A DNA stretch of 47,545 nt. It comes from Secundilactobacillus malefermentans DSM 5705 = KCTC 3548. GTDB lineage: Bacteria > Bacillota > Bacilli > Lactobacillales > Lactobacillaceae. Below the pieces are notes generated by a model. It searched no databases. It was given only the letters and a program-made list of their open reading frames with translations, and was not told where the DNA came from. The position numbers were made by a program, and so were the translations under genes. Positions 8,707 to 19,308 of the stretch are shown piece by piece; within the stretch, counting starts at the first letter, position 1; every line of letters begins with the position of its first letter. The stretch spans positions 1 through 47,545 of the forward strand of contig NZ_AZGJ01000012.1 of the NCBI RefSeq assembly GCF_001436395.1, written 5' to 3'.

Positions 8707-9406
8707 ATTTATTATTAAATGATTCATTGAATTGTTTCTTAATGCTTACCGAAGTGTTTGCGTAAGAAGTACTATCTACTAATTTGCCTCGTAGCATCAG
8801 CCGCCTAGCACCCGTGGCGTCACAGGTGACCAACGTGATGATTGGTTTTTTAGTTTGGTTGACAACATCAATCCGTGTTGCAGCGATGAATTTTCGGGTA
8901 TAAACCTTGTACCGATAAACCCGCCGCATATTAGTTAAATAAATACTGTCGCCAACTTTAGTTTTAAAGTATAACGGACTAAAGAGAATATCACGACGAA
9001 CCATGTGGTGGCCAGCTAGAGGATAATTACCAGTCCCCATCTTTTGGTCTGGTCTCATTGTTCCCGCTGCAAGCGCCAAGGTTTCATTACTGACACCCTT
9101 GCCAATTGGCAGATGGACATTTGACTTTGGCACCAAAATCTCACCAACGACACTTAATTTTTTTTGATTCAAACGCGCCTTAGCAACCGTTGAAAAGGTT
9201 AACGTTTTTGCATCTTTAAAGTTGAAATTAGCTTTCTTCTTTTCGTTTTTTTTGACAGTTTGTTTCGTTACTTTCGGCTGATACGATGAAACCATCCAGT
9301 TCTTAATTTGCTGATTAAAGATTAACCCTAGTGAAACCAACAATAGAATCGTAAATAAGATTCGAAAGAGCCATGCTCCCACTTTTCTTTTTTTGCGTTT
9401 CGACAT
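8705..9406 (-). CDS. srtA: Class A sortase
   Basis: Membrane transpeptidase that attaches LPXTG surface proteins to peptidoglycan. Basic N-terminus and a single membrane anchor (about 13-32), then the sortase barrel with catalytic His in LAGHH (about 132-134), Cys195 in ITLVTC and the Arg in RRLMLRGK (about 201-207). Length 233 aa, typical of housekeeping SrtA. ATG with GGGAGG upstream. No pilus or LPXTG substrate gene is nearby, consistent with a general housekeeping enzyme. Confidence 0.96.
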   Translation of the reverse strand: MSKRKKRKVGAWLFRILFTILLLVSLGLIFNQQIKNWMVSSYQPKVTKQTVKKNEKKKANFNFKDAKTLTFSTVAKARLNQKKLSVVGEILVPKSNVHLPIGKGVSNETLALAAGTMRPDQKMGTGNYPLAGHHMVRRDILFSPLYFKTKVGDSIYLTNMRRVYRYKVYTRKFIAATRIDVVNQTKKPIITLVTCDATGARRLMLRGKLVDSTSYANTSVSIKKQFNESFNNK

Positions 9407-9434
9407 GAACTGAGCCTCCCATTAATAATGACTA

Positions 9435-9462
9435 TTGACTCTTTAAATGTTACCCTTATAAT
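9435..9462 (+). promoter_or_regulatory. Promoter of the MFS transporter
   Basis: -35 TTGACT (9435-9440), 16-nt spacer, perfect -10 TATAAT (9457-9462), about 50 nt before the TTG start at 9513. In the 106-nt gap shared with srtA. Confidence 0.78.
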
Positions 9463-9512
9463 CACAAGTAATTTTAACGTACCTAAGCAATAAATGAAAG
9501 AAGATTGATGTT

Positions 9513-10754
9513 TTGAACACTAAACCACCTGTAGTCCCACAGGCAAAGCCGATTTGGCGACAAAATCTGCTTATTCTGTGGTTTGGCACCTTTATGGCTG
9601 GTCTCGCTTTTAGCGAAATCATGCCATTTTTATCCCTATACGTAGACACGCTCGGCACCTTCACCAAGAGCCAACTGAATCTTTATTCTGGGATTACGTT
9701 TGCGGCAACCTACTTCGTAACTGCCATTGCCTCTCCCATTTGGGGTAAATTGGCTGATAGTAAGGGCCGGAAAGTCATGCTCATTAGAGCTTCACTTGGC
9801 ATGTCCGTCATTATGGCCTTAATGGGGCTGGTAACAAATGTCTGGCAATTAATGGCCTTGCGTTTCATTCAAGGAATCTTTTCTGGCTATATTAGTAACG
9901 CTAACGCCTTGATGGCAACTCAAGTTCCAAAGCGCAAGAGTGGTCAAGTCCTCGGTACTTTGGCAACCGGATACGTTGGCGGTTCACTATTTGGTCCCCT
10001 ATTAGGCGGAATTCTTGCTGAAATATTCTCCTATCGAGTCACATTCTTCATTACGGGCGCTCTGCTACTATCCGTTTTCTTTCTGAGTTATTTTTTCGTT
10101 CACGAACAATTTACTCCCGTAAAAAAGGAAAACATGCTTTCAACAAGCCAAGTTGTCAAAGTCTTAAAGAATCCTAAGTTAATCATTGGCATGTTTGTGA
10201 CCACCTTGATTATTCAAGCATCAAACAATTCAATCTCACCAATCCTCGCTTTATACGTCAGAGAAATTATGCCGCATGGATCAGCGGTCACCTTCTATAG
10301 TGGAATTGTCGCCGCAATTCCAGGGGTTGCCACCTTATTTGCGGCACCTCGACTGGGAAGGCTAGGTGACCGGTTTGGGACAGAACTTGTTTTATCAGTT
10401 GGATTTATTTTTGCCATTATCGTTTATATTCCGATGGCGTTTGTAACCAATGTGTGGGAATTAATGTTCCTACGATTCTTAATTGGGATTTCAAATGCCA
10501 CCATGTTGCCAGCTGTTCAAACAATTCTCTCAAAAAACACGCCGGCAGAAGTAACTGGACGGGTTTTCTCCTATAATCAATCCTTCCAAGCTGTTGGAAA
10601 CGTGTTGGGACCCTTAATTGGCTCATTTGTCTCAAACACATTCGATTATCGCGCTGTGTTCATTTCGACGGCCGTTCTTGTCTTACTGAATTTTGGAATG
10701 GTTTGGCTCAATACTAGTAAATTACGTAAAAAGCACCTAAATGACATTAATTAA
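9513..10754 (+). CDS. Major facilitator superfamily drug exporter
   Basis: A 413-aa, 12-helix MFS protein. The loop 2-3 signature appears as GKLADSKGRKVMLIR and the motif C-like segment GGSLFGPLLGGIL supports the drug:H+ antiporter group; GRLGDRFGTELVLS is the matching loop in the second half. The start is TTG with GAAAGAAG 9 nt upstream; a stop lies in frame just before, and the next ATG would cut into helix 1. Closest well-known relatives are the Bacillus YfmO/Staphylococcus NorA-like multidrug pumps, but substrate is not predictable. Confidence 0.9.
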   Translation: MNTKPPVVPQAKPIWRQNLLILWFGTFMAGLAFSEIMPFLSLYVDTLGTFTKSQLNLYSGITFAATYFVTAIASPIWGKLADSKGRKVMLIRASLGMSVIMALMGLVTNVWQLMALRFIQGIFSGYISNANALMATQVPKRKSGQVLGTLATGYVGGSLFGPLLGGILAEIFSYRVTFFITGALLLSVFFLSYFFVHEQFTPVKKENMLSTSQVVKVLKNPKLIIGMFVTTLIIQASNNSISPILALYVREIMPHGSAVTFYSGIVAAIPGVATLFAAPRLGRLGDRFGTELVLSVGFIFAIIVYIPMAFVTNVWELMFLRFLIGISNATMLPAVQTILSKNTPAEVTGRVFSYNQSFQAVGNVLGPLIGSFVSNTFDYRAVFISTAVLVLLNFGMVWLNTSKLRKKHLNDIN

Positions 10755-10773
10755 TTTTATTCTTCAAAAAGAA

Positions 10774-10809
10774 AGGGCGACGCAATCAAATGATTACGTC
10801 GCCTTTTTT
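10774..10809 (+). terminator. Terminator of the MFS gene
   Basis: GGCGACG (10776-10782) pairs with CGTCGCC (10797-10803), followed by six T residues on the plus strand. Confidence 0.9.
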
Positions 10810-10813
10810 GTAC

Positions 10814-10836
10814 AAAAAAACCGACATCTCTGCCGG
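10814..10836 (-). terminator. Terminator of rpmE2
   Basis: On the minus strand CCGGCA-GAGA-TGTCGG (10836-10821) is followed by seven T residues (10820-10814). It is a separate hairpin from the plus-strand terminator next to it. Confidence 0.85.
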
Positions 10837-10847
10837 CTCTAAAATGC

Positions 10848-11099
10848 TTACTTTTCTGATAAACCATACTTCTTGTTGAAACGATCGACTGCACCGTCGG
10901 CTTGCAAGAACTTTTGCTTACCTGTGTAGAATGGGTGTGAGTCTGAAGTGATTTCAACACGGATCAATGGGTAGTCTTTACCGTCTTCCCACTTAACCGT
11001 TTCTTCTGAAGTTGCAGTAGAACCAGACAAGAACTTAAAACCAGTACTTGAATCTTGGAATACAACTTCATGGTAATCTGGATGAATATCTTTTTTCAT
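10848..11099 (-). CDS. rpmE2: 50S ribosomal protein L31 type B
   Basis: An 83-aa protein beginning [16 protein letters not shown] and ending with [13 protein letters not shown], the zinc-independent L31B form: it lacks the CxxC zinc motifs. The ATG at 11097-11099 has AAGGAGCG upstream; an upstream ATG (11129) gives ten extra residues without family support. L31B is often induced by zinc limitation in bacteria with both forms; I see no Zur-like palindrome in its promoter region, and it may be the only L31 here. Confidence 0.96.
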   Translation of the reverse strand: MKKDIHPDYHEVVFQDSSTGFKFLSGSTATSEETVKWEDGKDYPLIRVEITSDSHPFYTGKQKFLQADGAVDRFNKKYGLSEK

Positions 11100-11166
11100 A
11101 ATTTTCTTCGCTCCTTTGCCCTGAATCATTTGCTGAGACAGAGATTCATAAATAACTAACCTTTGT

Positions 11167-11195
11167 ACTATAACATGAATTTAAACTTCAATCAA
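11167..11195 (-). promoter_or_regulatory. Promoter of rpmE2
   Basis: -35 TTGATT (11190-11195), 17-nt spacer, -10 TATAGT (11167-11172) on the minus strand, about 70 nt before the rpmE2 ATG. Confidence 0.72.
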
Positions 11196-11210
11196 TGGAC
11201 TAATTAATTT

Positions 11211-12488
11211 TTATGATTCGACAACTTGCACGTTCTCTAATTTTGCAACAGCACTCAAACTAGTCAGCTTCCGAATAATACTGTCGTAGCCACGTAAAAT
11301 GTTATCGGCGTCTTCGATTACAGTCGTGCCCTCTGCCATGAGTGCCGCTATCACGAGGGAAGCCCCCGCTCTGATTTCCCCAGCGTCAACTCTTGCCCCA
11401 ATTAATTTATCTGTATGGTCTACCACAATCATATTGTCCTCAGAGCGAATGTTGGCTCCCATCCGCTGCAATTCACTTATATGCTTCAATCGCTTGGGAT
11501 AAATTGTATCAACAATCATGCTACTCCCCTCTGCTAAAAGAAGCAGTGGCGTGATTGGCTGCTGCAAATCCGTCGCAAAGCCTGGGAATGGCATTGTTTT
11601 CACTTGAATCGCATTTAAATGATTGGATTTAGGTACGTAGATACTATCCTCGCCAATTTTTAAATTAACGCCCATCTCGATTAACTTTGCGGTGAAAGAT
11701 TCCAAATGTTCAGGAATGACGTTATTTAGCGTAATCCCATCTCCAACGGCAGCTGCCATTGACAAATAAGTTCCCGCTTCAATTCGATCAGGAATAATTG
11801 TGTGCGTGGCCTTTGCCTTTAGGGTTGCGACCCCTTCGATTCTAATTACATCCGTGCCAGCGCCACGAATATTCGCCCCCATATTGTTTAAGAATGTTGC
11901 AATATCAATAATTTCTGGTTCTTTGGCTGCATTCTCAATAACGGTACGGCCAGTGGCTTTGACGGCCGCCAGAATTGTGTTAATTGTTGCACCAACAGAA
12001 ACAACATCAAGAAAAATCCGAGCACCACGGAGTCCCGTATCCCCAGTTTCAATTTTAACGGTGCCATCATGTTCTTCCACTTGGGCTCCTAAGGCTCTAA
12101 ACGCCTTGATATGCTGATCAATCGGCCGCGGACCGATGTTATCACCACCAGGGAAGCTCACAATTGCACGCTTAAATCGGCCTAAAAGAGCGCCCATAAA
12201 GTAATAGGAAGCCCGCAAACTTTTGATTGCCTTGCTAGGTAGTGGCGCTTCCACGATTTCAGTTGGGTCAATACTAAGGACCCCATTTTCAAATTTTGAG
12301 TAAACGTTCATTGATTTTAAAATGACCATGAGATTATGGACATCTAAAATATCAGGTACCATGTCAAATTTCACCGGAGAATCTGCCAAAATTGCAGCAG
12401 GAATCAGCGCTACTGTACTATTCTTAGCGCCGCCAATAGTGACTTCTCCTTTTAGGCGGTGACCGCCTTCGATTATCATTTTCTTCAT
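11211..12488 (-). CDS. murA2: UDP-GlcNAc 1-carboxyvinyltransferase, MurA paralogue with Asp at the catalytic Cys position
   Basis: Transfers enolpyruvate from PEP to UDP-GlcNAc, the first committed step of peptidoglycan synthesis. 425 aa of EPSP-synthase-type fold: [12 protein letters not shown] (Lys22), the catalytic loop, [10 protein letters not shown], and FATDLQQPI near the active site. In the loop the motif reads [13 protein letters not shown], so residue 116 is Asp where Escherichia coli MurA has Cys115; the codon is a clear GAT. This change is known from naturally fosfomycin-insensitive MurA enzymes. The rpoE-pyrG-murA-rpmE order matches the second MurA copy (MurZ/MurAB) of Firmicutes. 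The ATG has GTGAGGAA upstream; the frame runs ten codons further without a better start. Confidence 0.95.
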   Translation of the reverse strand: MKKMIIEGGHRLKGEVTIGGAKNSTVALIPAAILADSPVKFDMVPDILDVHNLMVILKSMNVYSKFENGVLSIDPTEIVEAPLPSKAIKSLRASYYFMGALLGRFKRAIVSFPGGDNIGPRPIDQHIKAFRALGAQVEEHDGTVKIETGDTGLRGARIFLDVVSVGATINTILAAVKATGRTVIENAAKEPEIIDIATFLNNMGANIRGAGTDVIRIEGVATLKAKATHTIIPDRIEAGTYLSMAAAVGDGITLNNVIPEHLESFTAKLIEMGVNLKIGEDSIYVPKSNHLNAIQVKTMPFPGFATDLQQPITPLLLLAEGSSMIVDTIYPKRLKHISELQRMGANIRSEDNMIVVDHTDKLIGARVDAGEIRAGASLVIAALMAEGTTVIEDADNILRGYDSIIRKLTSLSAVAKLENVQVVES

Positions 12489-12717
12489 TGCGTAAAATTC
12501 CTCACTATAAATATCCAATTATCCAATCTCAATTAATCATAAATAAACCGAGTGGAAAATACAATACCTTATTGCTTGAACAGTCAAAATGTAATATAGC
12601 AGAATCCGAAATTCATTGGAATTTAACTCATTATTTAGCGGTATATTCGCCCAATGGAACCCTTTTTTAACAAAAAGACGTGCTAACCTTTCAGTCAGAA
12701 CGTCTTCTATTTATCTA
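12489..12717 (-). other. pyrG-murA2 intergenic region with terminator and murA2 promoter area
   Basis: The pyrG terminator occupies 12672-12705. The rest (about 180 nt) is AT-rich; on the minus strand TTGACT followed after 17 nt by TTGTAT, and a TATATT farther upstream, are the best promoter candidates for murA2, both weak. A 60-codon plus-strand ORF here has no ribosome site and is not called. Confidence 0.4.
12672..12705 (-). terminator. Terminator of pyrG
   Basis: On the minus strand AGACGT..CTGAC pairs with GTTAG..ACGTCT (12705-12676) and is followed by a short T-run. Confidence 0.8.
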
Positions 12718-14361
<1,644 letters not shown>

Positions 14362-14393
14362 TCAATCATGCCAAAACATGAACTAACAACATT

Positions 14394-14465
14394 AAAAAAG
14401 CTCCCTATTCTAAAGAATAGGGAGCTGAATTCGTTCGTTTGTCCCTAATCTCTCATAGGGAGCCC
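14394..14465 (-). promoter_or_regulatory. CTP-responsive pyrG attenuator (reiterative transcription type)
   Basis: The predicted transcript starts GGGCTCCC at 14465 and about 40 nt later forms a 12-bp hairpin, AGCTCCCTATTC with GAATAGGGAGCT (14399-14410, 14415-14426), followed by six T residues. In Bacillus subtilis and relatives, low CTP stalls polymerase at the GGGC start, G residues are added repeatedly, and the 5' poly-G pairs with the CUCCC strand of the terminator to allow readthrough. Start sequence, spacing and the C/U-rich 5' stem all match that mechanism. Confidence 0.87.
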
Positions 14466-14472
14466 AAACAAC

Positions 14473-14501
14473 ATAATACCTTCTTCAACTGAAATCGTCA
14501 A
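14473..14501 (-). promoter_or_regulatory. Promoter of pyrG
   Basis: -35 TTGACG (14496-14501), 17-nt spacer, -10 TATTAT (14473-14478), with the GGGC start site 8 nt after the -10. Confidence 0.88.
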
Positions 14502-14526
14502 GATAAAGTTGGCAACTAATCATGAG

Positions 14527-15147
14527 TTACTTTTTCTCGCCATCGTCTTCTGACTCATCATCATCGAAGTCATCATCGTCGTTTAGTTCTTGAAGTTGGC
14601 CTTCAATTCCATCCGGCATGGTTTCTTCTTCGTCATCATCCGTGCCATCATCTATATCAGCCAAATCGTTTTTATACTTATTAATATCTTCTGTTGAGTC
14701 ATCATCTTCATCTTCTGAGTAATCTTCATCAGTATCATCGATAGCGTCCTGGTCTTCAGGATCGTCATCGTCATAATCAATAATGTCGTCATCATCAGAT
14801 GTATCTGCTAGAAAGGCGTTAACCTTCTTACGCTTTTTACGTTTTGGTTGATCCTCATCCTCATCAGCGTGAACAGTTGCTTCATCGATTGATTCAAATG
14901 GGTACCAGGTACGCAAACCCCATAGATTATCACCCAACGAAATAAAACTTCCGTCAATGTTTAAATCTGTATAGAATTGAGAGAGTCGCTTCCGAATTTC
15001 TTCGTCACTCTCTCCTAGATACTGTTGTACTTCATTTGCCAAATCAGCAAAACCCATGGCATCGCCACGTTGTGAAAGAATCGCATGAGCGACTTCAATC
15101 ATCGATAATTCTTTTTTACTTTGGCCATCAAATATTTTTAATTCCAA
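14527..15147 (-). CDS. rpoE: DNA-directed RNA polymerase delta subunit
   Basis: Gram-positive-specific RNA polymerase subunit that displaces nucleic acid and aids recycling. The N-terminal winged-helix domain (residues 1-90, [14 protein letters not shown]...[15 protein letters not shown]) is followed by a KRKKRKK stretch and a very long Asp/Glu tail (about 115-206). Length 206 aa. The start is TTG at 15145-15147 after AAAGGACG; the residues before the first internal Met match the conserved family N-terminus, so the TTG is needed. pyrG follows, as in Bacillus. A HelD-like ATPase, the functional partner of delta in recycling, is encoded at 40330-42633. Confidence 0.96.
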   Translation of the reverse strand: MELKIFDGQSKKELSMIEVAHAILSQRGDAMGFADLANEVQQYLGESDEEIRKRLSQFYTDLNIDGSFISLGDNLWGLRTWYPFESIDEATVHADEDEDQPKRKKRKKVNAFLADTSDDDDIIDYDDDDPEDQDAIDDTDEDYSEDEDDDSTEDINKYKNDLADIDDGTDDDEEETMPDGIEGQLQELNDDDDFDDDESEDDGEKK

Positions 15148-15192
15148 ACTGGAGCACGTCCTTTCCGCAGTCTACCAAAACACTATACTCGC

Positions 15193-15633
15193 TTAAACCG
15201 TAAATTGCAATCTAATCTGGTGCTCACTTAACAATTCTTCTCCCGCGTAGAGAAAATAATCGATCCCAATTTTGCCACCAAACGGACTGTCTTGGAAACT
15301 CAACTTAAGGGTTGGTGTTACCGTATCAATTGCGAGTGTTCCAAACGGTGTCTTATATTGTGCCTGCACGCGTTTGCCATTGCTAAAGAACAATCGGGAA
15401 CGATTTGACCCATTGCGGGTCAGTTGAACATCCCCACTTGGTAAAATTTTCATTGTCACAGTCGCAGTTTCGTCACTGTCATCTGTTGCCTCTTCGTATC
15501 TAAGATAAAGTGTTTCCCCGATTTGAACTAAGCGCCCTTCTACATCGAGCACGTAGTTCGAACGTTCACCGTCTTGCACCGTACTCGTTTGCAGGTGAAT
15601 GATGACGGGAATTCCTGTTGATGAATTATCCAA
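15193..15633 (-). CDS. DUF1934 (YwiB-like) calycin-type protein
   Basis: A 146-aa beta-rich protein with the DUF1934 pattern: VIIHLQTSTVQDGE near the N-terminus, ETLYLRYEE, and C-terminal GGKIGIDYFLYAGEELLSEHQIRLQF. The family has a calycin-like barrel and no assigned function. The start is TTG at 15631-15633 behind GGAAGGTG. Neighbouring rpoE matches its conserved position near argS/rpoE in Bacillus, although argS itself is not in the window. Confidence 0.85.
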   Translation of the reverse strand: MDNSSTGIPVIIHLQTSTVQDGERSNYVLDVEGRLVQIGETLYLRYEEATDDSDETATVTMKILPSGDVQLTRNGSNRSRLFFSNGKRVQAQYKTPFGTLAIDTVTPTLKLSFQDSPFGGKIGIDYFLYAGEELLSEHQIRLQFTV

Positions 15634-15706
15634 ATGTCACACACCTTCCTTAATAAAATCATGATAATTATAACGCTAAAACGCTTGCCTTGCCTAGATT
15701 TACTAC

Positions 15707-16087
15707 CTAATTATATTCTGATAATTCAATTAAATTCTGATCTGGATCTCGAACATAGATAGACGTCATTGACCCGTGGGCCCCCGTTCTCTCAACTGGG
15801 CCCTCAACTATCTCTACGTAGTAACTTTTAAGATGGTTCTCCACTTCCTCTAGTGGATCTTTCACAATAATGCAAAAATCAGCTGATCCTGGCGTTGGAA
15901 TTTTTGCAACCGGCAAATTAGGTTGGTCGACTACTTGAAGTTTAATTGCCTGTTTTCCACAGAGGACGTAGTGTTGATTGTCGTCACCATCAATAATCGG
16001 CATATCAAATACTTCATGATAGAAACGTAAAGTGGCGGCCATGTCTGTTACTGTCAACGTGATGTGATCAATATCTTTAATTTTCAT
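15707..16087 (-). CDS. VOC superfamily (glyoxalase/bleomycin-resistance fold) protein
   Basis: A 126-aa protein of two beta-alpha-beta-beta-beta modules: IDHITLTVTDMAATLRFYHEVFDM at the N-terminus (metal His8) and YVRDPDQNLIELSEYN at the C-terminus (metal Glu). This layout is that of the YwkD-like dioxygenase/lyase group. Substrate is unknown; it lacks clear glyoxalase I or FosA signatures, so a fosfomycin-modifying role is not supported. Single gene, divergent from lipL, AAGGGAAG ribosome site. Confidence 0.85.
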   Translation of the reverse strand: MKIKDIDHITLTVTDMAATLRFYHEVFDMPIIDGDDNQHYVLCGKQAIKLQVVDQPNLPVAKIPTPGSADFCIIVKDPLEEVENHLKSYYVEIVEGPVERTGAHGSMTSIYVRDPDQNLIELSEYN

Positions 16088-16173
16088 TTTATGAACTTCC
16101 CTTTGTCGTTAAATATTAACTATAGATAAGTCTATTATATCATCTATTAACACTTGTGAATCAGCAGCCAGCA

Positions 16174-16202
16174 ATGACGTTCTGGTCAATTTCAGCTATA
16201 AT
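16174..16202 (+). promoter_or_regulatory. Promoter of the lipL-HD-HAD operon
   Basis: -35 ATGACG (16174-16179), 17-nt spacer, perfect -10 TATAAT (16197-16202). The start site would fall near 16209, which rules out the in-frame ATG at 16209 as translation start of lipL. Confidence 0.77.
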
Positions 16203-16235
16203 GAACCTATGACACTACCGAAAAGAGGTCACATC

Positions 16236-17060
16236 ATGATTATTTCTGACAATTTTGATACCATCCAAGTTGTCAATACGCCAATTGCGGCGGGAAAAAA
16301 CATTGCCACATTCGCTTATACAAACGCTTTCCTAAGCTTAGTGAGTGAGTTGAATCAACCAATTCTACACTTTTGGACAACTCACCCATGTCTTATTTTA
16401 GGATTAAAGGATAAACGGCTTCCCCATTTGGCAGACGGAATCGCCAGTGTCAAAAATGATGGCTACGATAATTTTCTCCGAAATTCGGGCGGCTTGGCTG
16501 TCGTGAGTGACGGTGGAATCCTCAACGTTTCAATTTTCTTACCACAAGAATCAAAACGTGTCTCAGTTGACGATGCCTATACCATGATGGAAGAATTAAT
16601 TTCGCAGGCGTTCCCAGAACTAACGATTGACCACTTGGAAATTGCGCATTCATACTGTCCTGGCGACTTTGATTTAAGTGTTAATGGTCAGAAAATTGCT
16701 GGCATTTCCCAACGTCGAACGCCTCAGTCACTCACAATCATGCTTTATTTAAGCGTAACGGGAAATCAACAATTTCGCGGAGAAATGGTCAAGCGCTTTT
16801 ATAAAAATGGGCTTGGTGGTGAGCCCAACACGCTGGGATTCCCAGATGTGTGGCCAGAAACAATGACCACCCTTGAAGTACTTTTAAAAAAGCCACTGAC
16901 AACGGAAGATATTCAAAAAAAGATAACGGATACGCTCACTAATTTCGGCATGCGGACCAGTTCAGCAAAGCTTAATAGCTTCATGAATGAACCAACGTTT
17001 AAGCAACAATTTGATAAAGAATTTGAACGAATGGCAAAACGCCAACCCAAACTTAATTAG
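16236..17060 (+). CDS. lipL: LipL-type octanoyltransferase / lipoate-protein ligase family
   Basis: Biotin/lipoate protein ligase fold that transfers octanoyl or lipoyl groups to lipoyl domains. The motif SYCPGDFDLSVNGQKIAGISQRR region (residues 139-161) matches LipL of Bacillus, whose Cys (here Cys141) carries the acyl intermediate; NSGGLAVVSDGGILNVS is the substrate-binding loop. 274 aa from the ATG at 16236, which has AGAGG 7 nt upstream. No lipoylated enzyme or GcvH is encoded in the window. First gene of a three-gene plus-strand run. LplA-type ligase activity cannot be excluded. Confidence 0.85.
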   Translation: MIISDNFDTIQVVNTPIAAGKNIATFAYTNAFLSLVSELNQPILHFWTTHPCLILGLKDKRLPHLADGIASVKNDGYDNFLRNSGGLAVVSDGGILNVSIFLPQESKRVSVDDAYTMMEELISQAFPELTIDHLEIAHSYCPGDFDLSVNGQKIAGISQRRTPQSLTIMLYLSVTGNQQFRGEMVKRFYKNGLGGEPNTLGFPDVWPETMTTLEVLLKKPLTTEDIQKKITDTLTNFGMRTSSAKLNSFMNEPTFKQQFDKEFERMAKRQPKLN

Positions 17061-17074
17061 GAGGTCCTAGTACA

Positions 17075-18439
17075 TTGTCGTACCAAGATGAAATCTTACC
17101 ACGCGAAAAAGTCTTTCGTGATCCAGTTCATAACTATATTTATGTTCAGTATCAAGTCATTCTCGACCTAATCAACACGAGTGAATTTCAACGATTACGC
17201 CGAATTAAGCAGCTCGGAACAACCTCGTTGACTTTTCATGGAGCGGAACATACCCGTTTCGGTCACTGCCTGGGCGTTTACGAAATAACGCGACGAATTT
17301 GCGATAATTTTCAACGAAATTATCCGACAAAAGTGCCCGGTGATGGTCTGTGGGATGATTCGGAACGACTCGTTGCGCTGTGTGCTGCGCTCCTTCATGA
17401 TATCGGCCACGGTCCGTATTCTCATACATTTGAACACATTTTCCACACGAATCATGAGGCCATTACGGTGGCGATTATCACCTCACCTATGACCCAGGTT
17501 AATCAGGTTCTACGACGGGTTTCTCCTGACTTCCCTCAAAAGGTCGCTTCGGTCATCCAAAAAACCTATCCCAACAAGCAAGTTGTGCAAATGATTTCTA
17601 GTCAAATTGACGCTGACAGAATGGATTACCTCCTTCGAGACGCCTACAACACCGGCACCAAGTATGGTACTTTTGACTTAACACGAATTTTACGGGTCAT
17701 GCGCCCTTACTCTGGTGGCATCACGTTTGAAATTGATGGCATGCACGCTGTTGAAGACTACATCATGAGTCGCTTTCAAATGTACGTTCAAATCTATTTT
17801 CATCCCGTATCCCGTTCTATGGAAGTTATCCTAGATCACCTACTTCAACGCGCAAAAGAAATTTACACGCCTGACAATCAGCAGGATACCGCATTAAGCC
17901 CCACCCTGCTTCTCCCATTTTTTAATGGTGAATTTGATTTGAAAGACTACTTACTACTCGATGATGGGACAATGACGACTTATTTTGCACAATGGCGTGG
18001 CTCTCACGATACCGTCTTGAGCGATTTAGCTGCTCGATTTTTAGATCGTAAACCACTAAAATCAGCAGAATTTGACGAAAAATCAAAAGATCTCATTCCC
18101 CGTCTTCGCGACCTAATTCAAAAGGCAGGATTTGATACAACCTACTATACTGCAATCAATGACAGCTATGATTTGCCTTATGATGCCTATGATCCTCATC
18201 TGAAAAAACCGCGGACACAAATTGAACTCATGCAAAAGGATGGATCACTGGTGGAATTATCGACCATTAGCTCGCTTGTAAGTGCCATTACCGGTAAATT
18301 TTCTGGAGATCAACGCTACTTCTTTCCACGGGAAATGCTACTGCCCTCTTCATCCGAGCTCGAGTTATTTGAGCCCATTTATCGTGAGTTCAACCGCTAT
18401 ATCTTAAACGACCACATCATTCAACCAAAGGAGAATTAA
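17075..18439 (+). CDS. HD-domain phosphohydrolase (YwfO-like)
   Basis: A 454-aa HD-superfamily protein. N-terminal DPVHNYIYVQ and FQRLRRIKQLGTTSLTFHGAEHTRFGHCLGVY give the first metal His, and HDIGHGPYSHTFEH (about 110-123) the central HD; SSQIDADRMDYLLRDAYNTG supplies the last Asp. This is the dNTP triphosphohydrolase-like group typified by Bacillus YwfO and Enterococcus EF1143. The start is TTG at 17075 with AGGAGGTCC upstream. It lies 14 nt after lipL, a link also seen in the ywfL-ywfO region of Bacillus. Confidence 0.9.
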   Translation: MSYQDEILPREKVFRDPVHNYIYVQYQVILDLINTSEFQRLRRIKQLGTTSLTFHGAEHTRFGHCLGVYEITRRICDNFQRNYPTKVPGDGLWDDSERLVALCAALLHDIGHGPYSHTFEHIFHTNHEAITVAIITSPMTQVNQVLRRVSPDFPQKVASVIQKTYPNKQVVQMISSQIDADRMDYLLRDAYNTGTKYGTFDLTRILRVMRPYSGGITFEIDGMHAVEDYIMSRFQMYVQIYFHPVSRSMEVILDHLLQRAKEIYTPDNQQDTALSPTLLLPFFNGEFDLKDYLLLDDGTMTTYFAQWRGSHDTVLSDLAARFLDRKPLKSAEFDEKSKDLIPRLRDLIQKAGFDTTYYTAINDSYDLPYDAYDPHLKKPRTQIELMQKDGSLVELSTISSLVSAITGKFSGDQRYFFPREMLLPSSSELELFEPIYREFNRYILNDHIIQPKEN

Positions 18440-18445
18440 TTTTTT

Positions 18446-19255
18446 ATGGCCATTAAGTTAATCGCCATCGATATCGATGGTACTTTACTAAACGAAAAGA
18501 ACGAACTTGCAGAAGAAACCATTTCAACAATCAAAGAGGCCCGTCAACAGGGGATTAAAGTCGTTCTTTGTACCGGACGCCCCTTATCTGGAGTTTCACC
18601 TTACTTAAAGAGTCTAGGTATTTCTGGCGATGACGAATACGTTATCACCTTCAATGGTGCCATGGCACAAACCGTAAGTGGAAAGGTTTTGAACCACCAT
18701 ACACTTTCGAGTGATGATTTTATTGATATTGAAGCTGAAGCACGAAAATTAGGGTCAAATTTCCAAATTGAAACCTCTGACTTCATTTATACCCCCAACA
18801 AAGATATTAGTATCTACACGATTTATGAAAGTTATTTGGTCACGATGCCAATCCGTTACCGCGAAGTGAGTGAGATGCCAAAGGACCTCACCATTTCTAA
18901 GGCGATGTTCGTCGATCATGAAGAAGTCATCTCTGCCATCAAAGACAAGGTAATATCCCGTTTGGGGAACCGTTACTACGTTGTCCAAAGTGAACCCTTC
19001 TTCATTGAAATTATGAACAAGGAAGCTAGTAAGGGTAGCGCACTTGATTCCCTTGCCAATCAACTAGGTCTTTCGAGTGAAAACGTGATGGCCATTGGCG
19101 ATCAAGGAAACGACTTATCCATGATTCAGTACGCTGGATTAGGCGTTGCGATGGGAAATGCAATTCCTGAAATTAAGGAAGCGGCTCAATTTGAAACAAA
19201 AACAAACGCTGAAAATGGTGTTGCTTACGCTATTCAGCAGTACGGTTTAAAGTAA
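18446..19255 (+). CDS. Cof-type HAD phosphatase
   Basis: A 269-aa haloacid dehalogenase-superfamily hydrolase, class IIB cap. Motif [10 protein letters not shown] (nucleophile Asp8), motif II VLCTGRP, motif [18 protein letters not shown] and [13 protein letters not shown] are all present. Members (YidA, Cof) dephosphorylate sugar phosphates or flavin-type phosphates; the substrate is unclear. Six bases after the HD gene; AAAGGAG is somewhat far (about 13 nt) from the ATG. Confidence 0.92.
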   Translation: MAIKLIAIDIDGTLLNEKNELAEETISTIKEARQQGIKVVLCTGRPLSGVSPYLKSLGISGDDEYVITFNGAMAQTVSGKVLNHHTLSSDDFIDIEAEARKLGSNFQIETSDFIYTPNKDISIYTIYESYLVTMPIRYREVSEMPKDLTISKAMFVDHEEVISAIKDKVISRLGNRYYVVQSEPFFIEIMNKEASKGSALDSLANQLGLSSENVMAIGDQGNDLSMIQYAGLGVAMGNAIPEIKEAAQFETKTNAENGVAYAIQQYGLK

Positions 19256-19257
19256 AT

Positions 19258-19305
19258 TAAAAACACTTGAATTTGGAATGATTTTCCAGTTCAAGTGTTT
19301 TTATT
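19258..19305. terminator. Bidirectional terminator between HAD gene and APC permease
   Basis: AAACACTTGAA pairs with TTCAAGTGTTT (19261-19271, 19290-19300), flanked by A-rich and T-rich runs usable on both strands for these convergent genes. Confidence 0.9.
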
Positions 19306-19308
19306 TTG

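Noticed and set aside
12489-12670. 60-aa plus-strand ORF between murA2 and pyrG
   Set aside because: No ribosome site and atypical composition; the region fits an intergenic spacer with promoter and terminator.
15707-16087. Fosfomycin-modifying FosA/FosB enzyme
   Set aside because: It shares only the general VOC fold; the specific FosB residues cannot be identified, so no link to the MurA change is claimed.
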